Shown here: positions 30,985 to 40,505 of the stretch, one piece after another
Position numbering within the stretch: position 1 is the first letter of the stretch
Layout: the number at the start of each line of letters is the position of its first letter
Assembly (NCBI GenBank): GCA_905147135.1
Contig: LR990068.1
Span: forward strand, 2,996,001-3,060,000
From: Blastobasis lacticolella
Taxonomy: Eukaryota > Arthropoda > Insecta > Lepidoptera > Blastobasidae
DNA: 64,000 nt
Direction: 5' to 3'
Position numbers and translations under genes: made by a program
The notes under the pieces: generated by a model
Database searches by the model: none
What the model was told of the DNA's origin: nothing
The model's input: only the letters and a program-made list of their open reading frames with translations

Positions 30985-31188
30985 CCGTCACAGGGCCCCA
31001 AACTGTTCAATCGTGGCTTTGGCAGTGGAGTGGCATTTGCCTTTTTGCTGCCAGAGCAACGTGTTATAGAGGTAGGCAACGCATTGGCGATACCCTTGGT
31101 GTTGCTAATGTCTATAGGCAGTGGTGAACACTTTCCATCAGGTGGCCCGCTAGCCTGTTTGGCTACTGCATGACATAAAAAAAAAAAA
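30985..31188 (+). mobile_element. LINE-J2 3' end
   Basis: Frame reads WLWQWSGICLFAARATCYRG, then RQRIGDTLGVANVYRQW-stop. After it comes ccatcaggtggcccgctagc and an A tail at 31177-31188. 5' truncated; upstream is unrelated. Confidence 0.65.
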
Positions 31189-31311
31189 CTGTCTCCGGGC
31201 CCCCAGCGGAGGAGCTTGGTCAACCTTCTTCGCCAACGGTCTTAGGAGGCACCCCTAACAAGTGGCGAGCTCGTTGCGGTGCTGAAGATCTACCTATTCG
31301 CCTTAGGGCGC

Positions 31312-31416
31312 CTTGCACCAAATTCTTAAACATATTTAAGAATGACGTTTAACGTCATTTTGTATGAAATTTTGTATTTATCTATGGCTTAAACGCGTTT
31401 AAGAATTTGGTGCAAG
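31312..31416. mobile_element. 105-bp hairpin MITE
   Basis: Left arm cttgcaccaaattcttaaac and its inverse at the right (gtttaagaatttggtgcaag) match over 29 bp with three mismatches. No ORF. No clear flanking duplication. Confidence 0.6.
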
Positions 31417-31871
31417 TACGAAACGGTCACTCATCCAGTTCCCGGACATTGCGAGCATAGCTTAACGTTGGTTATCGGTTGCGCTAGCACGCTGCCACTA
31501 GACTACCGCGAAAATGATTGCTATTAAACGGGACATCCTTTCAAATACAGGACAGATGGCCACCCTATCTGAAGGAATTGTTTCGTTACAACAAAACAAG
31601 GCATTTTTATGTACTATTTACCCCTTTATCCCTATTTTGGGAACGGTTACCCTAAGTTAGGGTAATATTTGATTGTTTCGTACGTTTGCTTTAGCAGAAT
31701 TTGGGTTCAGATTTTCGGCGACCATTTTGATTCTGCAAACAAAGTCCCGCCAAAAGTGAACGTTCGTTTTGCTGTTAATTGTTATTTTTCTTGTCAATGA
31801 ATTGTCAATAGTTAATTCAATTCAAATATAAAATTGAATTACGCGATGACGTAGATGCGTGACGGCTCTGT

Positions 31872-32044
31872 CTTTTTTTAGGTTATACAGCAGACAAACA
31901 GGCAAGCGGGCCACCTGATGGAAAGTGGTCACCGCCGCCTATGGACATCAGCAACACCAGGGGAGTCACCAATGCGTTGCCCGCCTCTAAAGAGACCTCT
32001 AATATACCTCTTGAACGATCCCATGTCATAGTCCAAAAGAAACA
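31872..32044 (-). mobile_element. LINE-J1 3' end, minus copy of a head-to-head pair
   Basis: Read on plus: ttttttaggttatacagcag (A tail inverted), ccacctgatggaaagtggtc, gcaacaccaggggagtcacc, ccatgtcatagtccaaaaga. It meets the plus copy at 32044/32045. Confidence 0.7.
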
Positions 32045-32578
32045 CATATGGAGTATTGTTCCCATCTTTGGGCCGGGGAAACCGCCGACCTGCTTAATCA
32101 TATGGACTCCACACAGAGCAGACCCGTACGTATTGTTGACGATCCCGTACTGACAAGCAAGTTAGAACCACTGGCTGATCGAAGGGACTTTGGTTCCCTG
32201 TGTGCGTTCTACCAGCTGTACAATGGGGAGTGTTCTGAGGAATTATTTGACCTGGTGCCCACAGCACAATTCCGCCATCGCACCACCCGCCATGGGCTGG
32301 GTACTCATCCCCATTACGTGGACCCTTTAGTGGAGCCCATGCGAAGATTCGAAAGAACGTTTCTCGGTCGTACGATTCAGATGTGGAATGAGCTCCCAGC
32401 CACAGTGTTTCCTTTGGACTATGACATGGGATCGTTCAAGAGGTATATTAGAGGTTTCCTTAGAGGCGGGCAACGCATTGGTAGCACCCCTGGTGTTGCT
32501 GATGTCCATAGGCGGCGGTGACCACTTTTCATCGGGTGGCCCGCATACCTGTTTGTCTGCCGGATAAAATATCCGACA
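32045..32578 (+). mobile_element. LINE-J1 ORF2 C-terminus and 3' end
   Basis: A frame open for 157 codons (32048-32521) reads MEYCSHLWAG, then RPVRIVDDPVLTSKLEPLAD, RRDFGSLCAFYQLYNGECSE, ELFDLVP, RTTRHGLG, FLGRTIQMWNELPATVFPL and GGQRIGSTPGVADVHRRR-stop. This is the C-terminal region after the RT thumb in Jockey/CR1-like LINEs. The ORF has no stop or frameshift, so this is a recent but severely 5'-truncated copy. The first Met is internal to the original ORF2 and is not a real start. Confidence 0.8.
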
Positions 32579-32862
32579 ATATATAAAAAAGCATATAAAA
32601 AAACACTGAGGCTGGAAGATCAACGGAAGAGAACATGTACGGACGTGATGATCACTACTCAAGTTTGACAGCCATCTCGGTCTCGATATTTTACACTGTT
32701 ATAGTAAGACACCACTATATTCACTAGCTTTCATTTCTTACCAGAATGCCTAAAATGACTCAGTACTTGAACGGCACTTACCTGTAACAAAGGATGAAGA
32801 ATAAATGAGTTTTACACGTATAATAATCATTTCATTCAGAATTTGGCAGATCAGATAATAAA

Positions 32863-32953
32863 TAATAAATAAATAATAGTTTCTTTATCATCTTATAAAG
32901 TTACAAAATATAAATTTCACAGTAAAACAATAAAAAATATCATCTTAATTACA
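32863..32953 (-). mobile_element. Short LINE 3' tail within SINE-A
   Basis: An AT-rich 91-bp insert beginning ataaataataaataaataat on plus, i.e. an inverted (ATTT/ATT) tail, absent from other SINE-A copies at this position. No coding sequence. Confidence 0.5.
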
Positions 32954-33040
32954 AGTGGAGCCACTGCCATCGGACCTCCGTGAGCCTCCTACCAGGGGAA
33001 CCTGTCCATATGTCGTGGTTACACATTCAGTAGCCTGAAT

Positions 33041-33302
33041 ATAATAAATAAATATAAATAAATAAATAATCGTGAACAAATTAACACAGCGCCATCTAGC
33101 CCCAAACTAAGCAAAGCTTGTACTATGGGTGCTAGCTAACTGATATACTATATACTTTTTAAATACATACTTATTATACATAGAACACCCAGACCCGTAA
33201 CAGAAATAAAAATTCATCATTTCAATTTCTGCCCGGCCGGGAATCGAACCCGGGACCTCTTGCGTCGAGACTGGTATGTTGACCACTGAACCACTCAGGT
33301 CG
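33041..33302 (-). mobile_element. SINE-B inserted in SINE-A
   Basis: Read on plus: (taaa)n, cagcgccatctagccccaaa, aacacccagacccgtaacag, gccgggaatcgaacccggga, ccactgaaccactcaggtcg. Complete from tail to head. Confidence 0.8.
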
Positions 33303-33464
33303 GCAGCTTTCATCACGAGGTTTCACCGTAACAACATCGGTTAGAATTCAACTAATGTACATAACTCAGAAAACAGTCATTGGTACATGGAGAGAGTGGG
33401 ATTCGAACCCAGTACCTCTCGCTTGCGAGTTGGATACCGTAACCACTTGGCCTCCGACGCTCCC

Positions 33465-33936
33465 ACAACGCAATATGTACTATTATACCACACAAAGTAT
33501 AGTCCTAATAGGGTTATTAATTTTTTGATTTATAGGATATCCATTAGCAATTTTATTCTGAGCCATAATTACACACATTCAATTAAAGACATACCATATA
33601 TATTTCCTATAATGGGAACAGCGCTAGACGAAAACAAAGTAAAAATTTTAATCACGCCAGAATGGAACGAAAACAATGGAAGAACATAAGATTACCCGGT
33701 TACCCGGATGAAACCGGAACGGCTTAAGCCGGATACGTCACCGCTCAGAAATAAGGCGGCATATAAAAAAATCCCGGAAAAGAGTTGCGAACAAAAAGCC
33801 CACCCATTTTCCCGGGATATCCCGGAACACATCCATCTGAATGGAAACACGGCTCTAATGAAAAACATACAAAGCGACTTCGCGTTAATGCGACAGTGGG
33901 TGCGGAAAATTGGACCTAATGCAGTCGTAAGTAAGG
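33465..33936. other. Unassigned; short open frames
   Basis: Two plus-strand frames (33387-33689, whose first part is SINE DNA, and 33708-33947) have no recognisable motif. The DNA at 33690-33830 has repeated cccgg blocks. Confidence 0.3.
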
Positions 33937-34305
33937 TCAGTTTTTAATTGCAGAAGTTACGATCTGTTTGGGAGTGGACTGGGGATTTGTTGTTGTTTTT
34001 GTTTTACGTCGGACCGTTCTGCCCTCGTCTCCTCTGCTAGGTGAGACTGAAGATGGATCGCGCCTGGATATAGCCAAATCAGTGTCCGCTACCGATTTCA
34101 ACACCCCAAATTCGCCTTTAAGTATGTCTTGATAAAGTTCAAAACCGTGTAGAAGAACATACTTTACATTAGCATTTAGATATACTCTATTTTCTGTCAC
34201 AATTTTATAAATATCATGTAAATTAAAAGAAAAGCAATTGTGAGCAAATAATAATATTAGGTCTTTACCTATGAAATTGCCGTTCTGCAATACTGGCCAT
34301 TTCAA
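33937..34305 (-). CDS. Uncharacterised 122-codon frame overlapping a mariner TIR
   Basis: I do not recognise this frame. Its N-terminal part (QNGNFIGKDL) is translated mariner TIR. The rest reads HDIYKIVTENRVYLNANVKY, then GFELYQDILKGEFGVLKSV and a Ser/Arg/Thr-rich end. It could be a chance frame, a decayed gene, or an exon into which mariner landed. No start context, splice site or membrane segment supports it. Confidence 0.2.
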   Translation of the reverse strand: MKWPVLQNGNFIGKDLILLFAHNCFSFNLHDIYKIVTENRVYLNANVKYVLLHGFELYQDILKGEFGVLKSVADTDLAISRRDPSSVSPSRGDEGRTVRRKTKTTTNPQSTPKQIVTSAIKN

Positions 34306-35490
34306 ATCAAAATATTTTTTGTTTGGCTAAGAATTCTAATTTCAAATTAATTTTATTATAAAAACATGGAATTCTTTTTTCAAAAGTAGTCATTTGTTTA
34401 TTGATTAGTGTAACATTTTCATCGCATTTCTATCTTTTTCGTCATCATGGATACCTACGTTAAAAATTCGAGTAATTATGGAATATGAGTACCGTCGTGG
34501 CAGCAACAAGGCACAAGCGGCACGCAACATCAACGACGTTTACGGAGATAACACTGCAAACCAACGCACCACCTGTTATTGGTTTGCTCGCTTCCGTTCT
34601 GGAAATTTCGACCTGAAAAATGAACCTTGCGGTCGTCCAAAGACTTTGGTCGACAATGACGAATTAAAGGCAATTGTAGAAGCTGACGATACACAATCTA
34701 CGGCTGAATTAGCAGCAGCTTTCGACGTTAGCGTCAAAACAATATTGGTCCATTTGCGTCAAATTGGCAAGGTAAAAAAGGTTGACCTCACGAACTCAAT
34801 GAGCGCCAGCGCGAAGTTCGCGTCGAGACATGCCTTGCACTGCTCCACAGACACACAAATGAAGGAATTTTGAACCGCATTGTTACCTGCGATGAAAAAT
34901 GGATTCTGTTTGATAACCGCAAGCGCTCAGCAAGTTGGTTGGATCCTGGTTCAGCACCTAAACAATGCCCTAAACGAAAACTTACCCCTAGAAAAGTGAT
35001 GGTCACTGTTTGGTGGTCTAGCGCCGGTGTGATTCATCACAGCTTCTTACCCAACGGGGTAAGCATTACTGCAGATGTGTACTGTGAAGAACTGAACACA
35101 ATGATGCAGAAGCTGGCACATCTCCAACCAGCATTAGTCAATCGCTCGTCTTCGCTGCTCCTGCACGACAACGCGCGACCTCATACTGCACAGCAGACGG
35201 TCTCCAAGTTGCAAGAACTGGGGTTGGAAGCTCTCCGTCATCCGCCCTACTCACCAGACCTTGCGCCTACAGACTACTACTTTTTCCAGAATTTGGATAA
35301 CTTCTTGGCGGGAAAAAAATGCAGTACAAAATGCCTTTGAAGAATTTGTTGCCTCCAATAAACTGCTACTGCGTTGGCAAAGATGCATTGACTGCATGGG
35401 TGATTACTTCGATTAATACAAATACAAAATACATGAAAAAAATTCGTTTAAATTTTTTCATACAAAACGGCAATTTCATAGGTAAAGACC
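34260..35490 (+). mobile_element. Mariner element (DD34D), defective
   Basis: TIRs of 25 bp beginning GGTCTTTACCTATGAAATTG are perfect at 34260-34284 and, inverted, at 35466-35490. Both are flanked by TA (34258-34259 and 35491-35492), as expected for mariner. It holds one transposase gene broken by frameshifts. The TIR suggests the cecropia or mori side of the family, which is only an impression. Confidence 0.9.
34466..35435 (+). pseudogene. Mariner transposase, broken by two deletions
   Basis: N-terminal region (from about 34466) reads VIMEYEYRRGSNKAQAARNI and RPKTLVDNDELKAIVEAD, the HTH DNA-binding part. After a short deletion near 34785 the frame changes and continues NEGILNRIVTCDEKW (first catalytic Asp at 34891), LLLHDNARPH (second Asp) and YSPDLAPTDYYFF (third Asp). 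The second and third Asp are separated by 34 residues, so the triad DD34D is intact. A second deletion near 35316 shifts the frame again; the end reads NKLLLRWQRCIDCMGDYF. Not functional as it stands. Confidence 0.9.
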
Positions 35491-35617
35491 TATTATATAT
35501 GGGCAAAAAGTAAACGGCAACTTCATTCTTATAATAACCCCTATTAATATGAACTGCAGAAAACACAACTTACTGTTATTATCACGGTCATTATTGTCGT
35601 AGAATCACTAAAAACAA

Positions 35618-35770
35618 AAGCCATGATCATCTTGGTATTCCCGCGCGCGAGGGCAGTGGCGCCTTGACCATGGTCCAGGATGTGGTAGATCAGGTAATCA
35701 CAGTATAGCAACTACCATCTGACCTCCGTGACCCAGTTAACAGAGGAACCTGACCAGATTAGATCATGGG
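35618..35770 (-). mobile_element. SINE-A 3' half
   Basis: Read on plus: atgatcatcttggtattccc, ccttgaccatggtccaggat, ccatctgacctccgtgaccc, ccagattagatcatggg. The head half is missing. Confidence 0.6.
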
Positions 35771-36084
35771 ATTTCCTGATAACATTTTCCTCGAAGCGCT
35801 ACTAAAAGATTTTATTCAATATTTTGCGCATAAATCGTAGAAAGCTCGCGAATCGAAAACCTTTTATAAGAAAAGAGTTTTTAAACTCTGTTTGATATTT
35901 GCAATATCTGCAATGCGATCGTCTGAAAAGGATTTTCAGCATCTACGTAGAGATTTACGTCTCGAGAAAGGGCATTTGGAATGCACTTTTCATGTTTTCA
36001 TGAACATATTTTTGGCTAGAAAACAAGCGCGAATGCGGGAAAATGCGACTGGGAATTGCTATGCGGAACAAAAGTGTTGTGGGA

Positions 36085-36292
36085 GCCCACCTGATGGTTA
36101 AGGGTAACTGTCGCCCATTAAATCTACAAATCATACATTTAAGTTGCAGGCAACAAAAATGCAGAACAGCAGGTGCGTTGTCACTGTGAGGACTAAGATG
36201 AAATGCCTCATGCCTGTAATTGCGCTGGCTACCTTATCCTTCAAACCGGAACACAACAATGCAAGCATTGTTGCTTGGCATCAGAAATAGAT
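36085..36292 (-). mobile_element. BMC1/L1-like LINE 3' end
   Basis: Read on plus: cccacctgatggttaagggt, aactgtcgcccattaaatct, gttgtcactgtgaggactaa, ccggaacacaacaatgcaag. Best copy of this family in the window. Confidence 0.5.
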
Positions 36293-36337
36293 AAGTTACC
36301 TATTATCACATTTACCCCAGAAATTCTTACTGTTAAT

Positions 36338-36555
36338 TTTTTGCAGAATTGTACGGAACCGTTTATAATCGACTCGTACTTGACTGTTTTTTTTAAATAT
36401 GTAGTTGGATTAACTTAATTATGTAGATTAGAATTCCAATTTTCTTTGTTATTGTCGTGTTACTGTTTGGAAGTGAAGTGTATTGTGAAGTGCTACTCGT
36501 GTATTAATCTTGACTTATAGATAGAGTTATAAATGTTTATGGTTTATGAAAAATT
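36338..36555 (+). repeat. Dispersed duplication copy 1
   Basis: ttgcagaattgtacggaacc through ttctttgttattgtcgtgtt to atagatagagttataaatgt matches 41.53-42.09 kb at about 90 percent by eye. It lacks the SINE that interrupts the other copy. Confidence 0.75.
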
Positions 36556-36557
36556 TG

Positions 36558-36888
36558 ATTTGGAGCGTCGGTGGCCGAGCGGTTGAGTATCCTTTCGAAT
36601 CCTTCTGCGGCCATGTACAAATGACTCTTAGTATGTACATTAGTTGAATTCTAATTGACGCTCTTACGGTGATGAAAACATCGTGATGAAACCTGTACAT
36701 TCGGGCAACTGAATGTGTAACCATGATCCAATCTGGTCAGGTTCTCCTGGTAGCAGGGTCACGGAGGTCAGATGGTAGGCGCTCCACTGTAATTACCTGA
36801 TCGCCAAATCCTGGATCATCGTCAAGGCGGACCCCGGTTCTCGTGCTCGAGAGAACCACCGGGACAATAACGCCTTGATGATTATTTT
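36558..36888 (+). mobile_element. SINE-A, complete copy
   Basis: Head ggagcgtcggtggccgagcg (A box), then body blocks gtgatgaaacctgtacattc, aatgtgtaaccatgatccaa, ctgtaattacctgatcgcca and accgggacaataacgccttg with a T-rich tail. The B box is partly deleted (tttcgaatccttctgc). Confidence 0.75.
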
Positions 36889-37054
36889 TTATTTTTTCGG
36901 ATTCACGATTACGTCGACATTAGTATGAAGAAAAAACTTCATTTACGTACCACTAGTTACGCTATTAAATTTTATGTAAAAAAATTCACGTTATTTAAAC
37001 ATGTATCAACGTAATTTAAGCAAAAGCGGGGCTTCTTGCTACAGGTATTTTAAC

Positions 37055-37130
37055 TTAAAAGGAAGATCCCAACCACTGTTGTACCTAATTAAGCATGTTT
37101 ATGAAATAAATAAAGTTTAAAGTTTAAAGC
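37055..37130 (+). mobile_element. LINE 3' UTR fragment
   Basis: ttttaacttaaaaggaagat, cccaaccactgttgtaccta, aataaataaagtttaaagtt. The same end is at 56.70 kb and a diverged one at 63.14 kb. Confidence 0.5.
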
Positions 37131-37203
37131 ACCACGATAGTTAAGTAAAACAGTAACAAAATGTACACTCAGCCCTCCTGTAGTGCCTGTAGGCACTCCT
37201 TTA

Positions 37204-37375
37204 GGTTCCACATTTTAAGGGTATGTTCCGGGTTTCCCAGCGCGTACCTTTGTTGACGAGTAGCCCGATATTTCGACACAGTTGCTTGCATCATGGTCAC
37301 GGGACGACTGTTGGTAGGAAACCCGGAACATACCCTTAAAATGTGTAATAATAACCGCGATAGTTTAAAACATAG
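37204..37375. mobile_element. MITE copy 2 (TIR GGGTATGTTCCGGGTTTCC)
   Basis: Left TIR attttaagggtatgttccgg; right TIR ggaaacccggaacataccct inverted at 37316-37343. Interior has cgatatttcgacacagttgc and catcatggtcacgggacgac. Confidence 0.65.
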
Positions 37376-37519
37376 GGTTTCTTTAGTAAGTAGGTTCGTC
37401 TTAATGAAACTTTTAAGAATATGTATCTGGATATACGTTTATTACTCTTTCGACCTTGAACGATTTTTGGCGAAAGCAGTGCTGTCGAAAACCGAATAAA
37501 ACATAGAGAATATATGAAA

Positions 37520-37950
37520 CTAGTGGACCTGGCGCGACTTCGTTCGCAGACACCTACTTACCCTTTTTTCTTGCTTATAAACCTTTCTCTTGAATCAGTC
37601 TATCTATTGTTGAAAACCGCATTAAGATCCGTTGCGTAGTTTAAAAGATCTAAGCGTACATAGAGACGTAGGGACAGACGGCGGGAAGCGACTTTGTTTT
37701 ATTTTATATAGTACTAGTGGACCCGGCGCGACTTCGTTCGCGTTCGGTGTACACCTACTTTACTCCTACCTACCCTCTTTCTACTTGCTTATAAACCTTC
37801 CTCTTGAATCACTCTATCTGCTGTTGAAACCCGCATCAAAATCCGTTGCGTAGTTTCAAAGATTTAAGCATACAAAGGGACATAGGGACAGAGAAAGCGA
37901 CTTTGTTTTATACTATGTAGTGATAAAACAAAGTCGCTTCCCGCCGTATA
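37520..37950 (+). repeat. Two E1 repeats in direct tandem
   Basis: Unit 1 37520-37715 and unit 2 37717-37920 both run from actagtggacccggcgcgac-like sequence to gcgactttgttttat. A short inverted end follows (ataaaacaaagtcgcttccc at 37922). Confidence 0.7.
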
Positions 37951-38069
37951 GATGGAATTCCTACAGAAAAAAGATATAACCCAATTTAAGATGAAGAAGT
38001 TACGGTTAAGCTTAATCGAAAACATATGGAATTTGCACTTTATTGTAGGCAAATTGCAATTGTTACCAG

Positions 38070-38159
38070 TACATTTTTTTTACTTATTGACTAGCCAGGC
38101 ATTCGTCACCTCACCTGGTGGTAAGTGACAATGCGGCCGATGATGGAGCATGCCTGTCT
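38070..38159 (-). mobile_element. LINE-J4 3' end, interrupted by a MITE
   Basis: Read on plus: gactagccaggcattcgtca, cacctggtggtaagtgacaa, gatggagcatgcctgtct. It appears to resume briefly after the MITE (cgaacagt at 38521). Confidence 0.5.
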
Positions 38160-38520
38160 AAGCGAGCGGCCACACAGAAAAGACGCAGACACGTCGCGGA
38201 CAGGGCACAGACGGGACGCGGACACGACTTAAAACATACAGAAAAGACAGGGCACGGACGCGGCGCCGTCGCTGACCAGTCAAGAGCGTAGGCAAGACAA
38301 GGATAGCAAGCGCTGCGGGCGAGGCCCGGCTACCGCGCTCCGCCCGCACCCCCGCTTTCGCCGTCGTGTCTGCGACGCGTCCGCGCCCTGTCCGCGCCCT
38401 GTCTTTTCTGTATGTTTTGCGTCGCGACGTTTCTATACATTTAGTATGAAAGTAAATTGAACGGGTGCCGCGTCTGCGACGTGTCTGCGTCTTACGTCTT
38501 TTCTGTGTGGCCGCTCGCTT
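38160..38520. mobile_element. 361-bp GC-rich MITE
   Basis: TIR aagcgagcggccacacagaa and its perfect inverse at the right end; arms continue for about 40 bp (gacgcagacacgtcgcggac versus gacgcagacacgtcgcagac). The interior is strongly GC-rich with repeated gggcac/gcgccctgtc blocks. Frames of 138 codons on minus are by-products. Confidence 0.7.
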
Positions 38521-38689
38521 CGAACAGTACATAACCAAATTACATTGGCAGGTAAATAAGTAAGAATTATTCAAAATACAAAACGATATAACCCAATGGA
38601 AGGACTCTCTTTCTTACTCTTATAAAATCAATATAGCCTGGAAAGACCCAAGAAGCGAAGGCTTGAATAAATTACTGTCTATGTCTATG

Positions 38690-38965
38690 TCGATGGAATG
38701 ACATTGCTGTGTCGGACGCGAGTTGCAACTGCCGTTTCTCCCACGCACACTAAGGTTGTGGAATGAACTACCTGGAGAGGTTTTCCCTGGAGAGTACAAC
38801 ATGGAGGTCTTCAAGAAAGGGGTAAAAAGGTTTTTACGGGGTCGGCAACGCGTGGGTGATGCCCCTGGTATTGCAAACGTCCATAGGCTGCGGTGACTGC
38901 TTACCATCAGGCAGGCCGCAAGCTTGTTTGCCACCTTAGTGAAATAAAAAAAATAAAAAAAAAGA
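38690..38965 (+). mobile_element. LINE-J3 ORF2 C-terminus and 3' end
   Basis: The frame (with disruptions) reads LPFLPRTLRLWNELPGEVFP, then GEYNMEVFKKGVKRFLRGRQ and RVGDAPGIANVHRLR-stop. It is followed by ttaccatcaggcaggccgca, ccaccttagtg and A tail. This is the longest J3 copy and shows it is related to J1 and J2. Confidence 0.7.
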
Positions 38966-38994
38966 TCTGGCAAAGTGGAGAAAAAATACTCCCT

Positions 38995-39172
38995 CCTGAA
39001 GTCTTTGATCTGAACTACAACATGGGGTTCTTCAAAAGCATATCTACAGGTATCTCAAAGGCCGGCACCGCATCCGCTCTCCTTATGCTGCAGATGTCCT
39101 GGACGACGGTGGCCATTTTCCATCAGGCGGACTGTCCGTCCGTATGCCTCCGAAAGCAAAAAAAATAGTAAA
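38995..39172 (+). mobile_element. LINE 3' end, J-related
   Basis: Frame reads LPPEVFDLNYNMGFFKSIST, then GISKAG. After it, tggccattttccatcaggcg and a tail (gcaaaaaaaatag). A fourth J-type subfamily; a tiny relative is at 46.11-46.15 kb. Confidence 0.55.
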
Positions 39173-39639
39173 AAAGCAGACCATGACCGGGATTGACCGC
39201 TCTATGATTGATGCTATGGAAGTATGATGAAGTGATTGATTGGGACAGAATTGAAATAAATTTTACTCAATCCGGGAATTTGTTATTATCCGCTTCTTGT
39301 AGGCCGAAAGTTATCGATACCTATTCTTCATTTGGAGGATGGCACATCACTAGCACGTGACTAATGGCGTCTCTCGATTTTGCCGAAGGATTATGATGAG
39401 ATCTATGACAGTTATAATTGGTTTATCTTCAACAAGGCAAGGTAAAATTTCAGTTCTAGATAATATAATACAGTAGGAAGTTCGCTATTCTACGAGAACT
39501 TTCATTGGAAATGTGTTGTTTTCGACAACCATATAATTCGAAAAATTCGTTATAGAAAACCCGAATCGCTAGAGCCTCGTCTGTCTGTCAGCAAGAGACG
39601 TAGGTGTGGTTTAAATCGATAGATATACTCTTCCAACTC

Positions 39640-39705
39640 ACACAGCACTATCTAGCTCTAAAGTAAACAAAACATGTGTTATGGCTGCAAGAAAGTGCTA
39701 CTTAC
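39640..39705 (-). mobile_element. SINE-B 3' fragment
   Basis: Read on plus: cacacagcactatctagctc, taaagtaaacaaaacatgtg. Degenerate. Confidence 0.35.
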
Positions 39706-39794
39706 ATAAAACTGCCAAATCTGGGCGCAATATCGTAGAAAAACCTTCAGTACAACCTTCAATATAATGATATATTTCTAATTCTTATGCGTAT

Positions 39795-40150
39795 GCACAG
39801 GTTTTGCAGTGCCTCAAGCATGTTGCCGACGCGAGAGTGGCCGATTTCTATGCCAATATCCGGTCTCGCATTGCTTTCTTCTGGAACTGGCTGCGGTGCT
39901 CCAGTAACAGTATCCTCCGAGCGGTGTGCAACGACTTTAACTCACATATATATAAATATTGGATATCTGTTCTTCGGGACCAGAATTGAAAATGACTGTG
40001 GAATTATGTGCTCTATAGATTTACACCATTTACATGTAAATCTCTATTTGTAAGTAATTGAGTATGCATTTTTGACTGTTTTGTAATAATAATTGTTTTA
40101 ATTTATGGGTTTTTTAATGCCTGCAATAAAACTTTTTATTGTTATTATTA
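39795..40150 (+). mobile_element. LINE ORF2 C-terminus and 3' UTR
   Basis: Frame reads LQCLKHVADARVADFYANIR, then SRIAFFWNWLRCSSNSILRA and HIYKYWISVLRDQN-stop at 39989. This resembles the C-terminus of CR1-like LINEs. The 3' UTR ends gcaataaaactttttattgt with an (ATT)n tail at 40138-40157. 5' truncated. Confidence 0.6.
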
Positions 40151-40311
40151 TTATTATAAAACTCCGACCCATAACAGAAATTAAAATTCACCATTTAAAT
40201 TATTGTACAGACAAAAATTATTTTTTTATATTTAAATAACGGTAAACGAGCAAGCAGGTCACCTGATGGTAACCGATCACAGCCACCCACGGACATTCAT
40301 AACGACCTTGA

Positions 40312-40505
40312 CGACAATTTGACGACCTTAGTGGTTTAGTGGTCAAAATGCCAGTCAGCCACGCAAGAGGTCCCGGGTTCGATTTTAATTTCTATTACGG
40401 GTCTGGGTGTTCTATGTATAATAAGTATGGATTTAAAAAAAAGTATATGTGTAGTATATCAGTTGGCTAGCCATAGTACAAACTTTGCTTTGTTAGTTTT
40501 GCCGC
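40312..40505 (+). mobile_element. SINE-B with deletion
   Basis: gacgaccttagtggtttagt, gccacgcaagaggtcccggg then directly ttaatttctattacgggtct: about 30 bp after the B box are lost. Ends near tacaaactttgcttt. Confidence 0.65.

Larger units (their letters stand above)
32843..33462 (-). mobile_element. SINE-A carrying two later insertions
   Basis: Segments in order: 32843-32862 (aatttggcagatcagata), 32954-33040 (ttacaagtggagccactgcc to cagtagcctgaat), 33303-33462 (gcagctttcatcacgagg to the tRNA-like head gggattcgaacccagtacct, ttgcgagttggataccg, cctccgacgctc). Gaps hold a LINE tail and a SINE-B. Confidence 0.7.

Noticed and set aside
31872..32578. Twin-priming inversion of one LINE
   Set aside because: Both arms contain the same 3' terminal sequence, whereas twin priming joins different parts of one RNA.
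33387..33689. 100-codon gene
   Set aside because: Its first third is the antisense of a SINE-A head; the rest has no motif.
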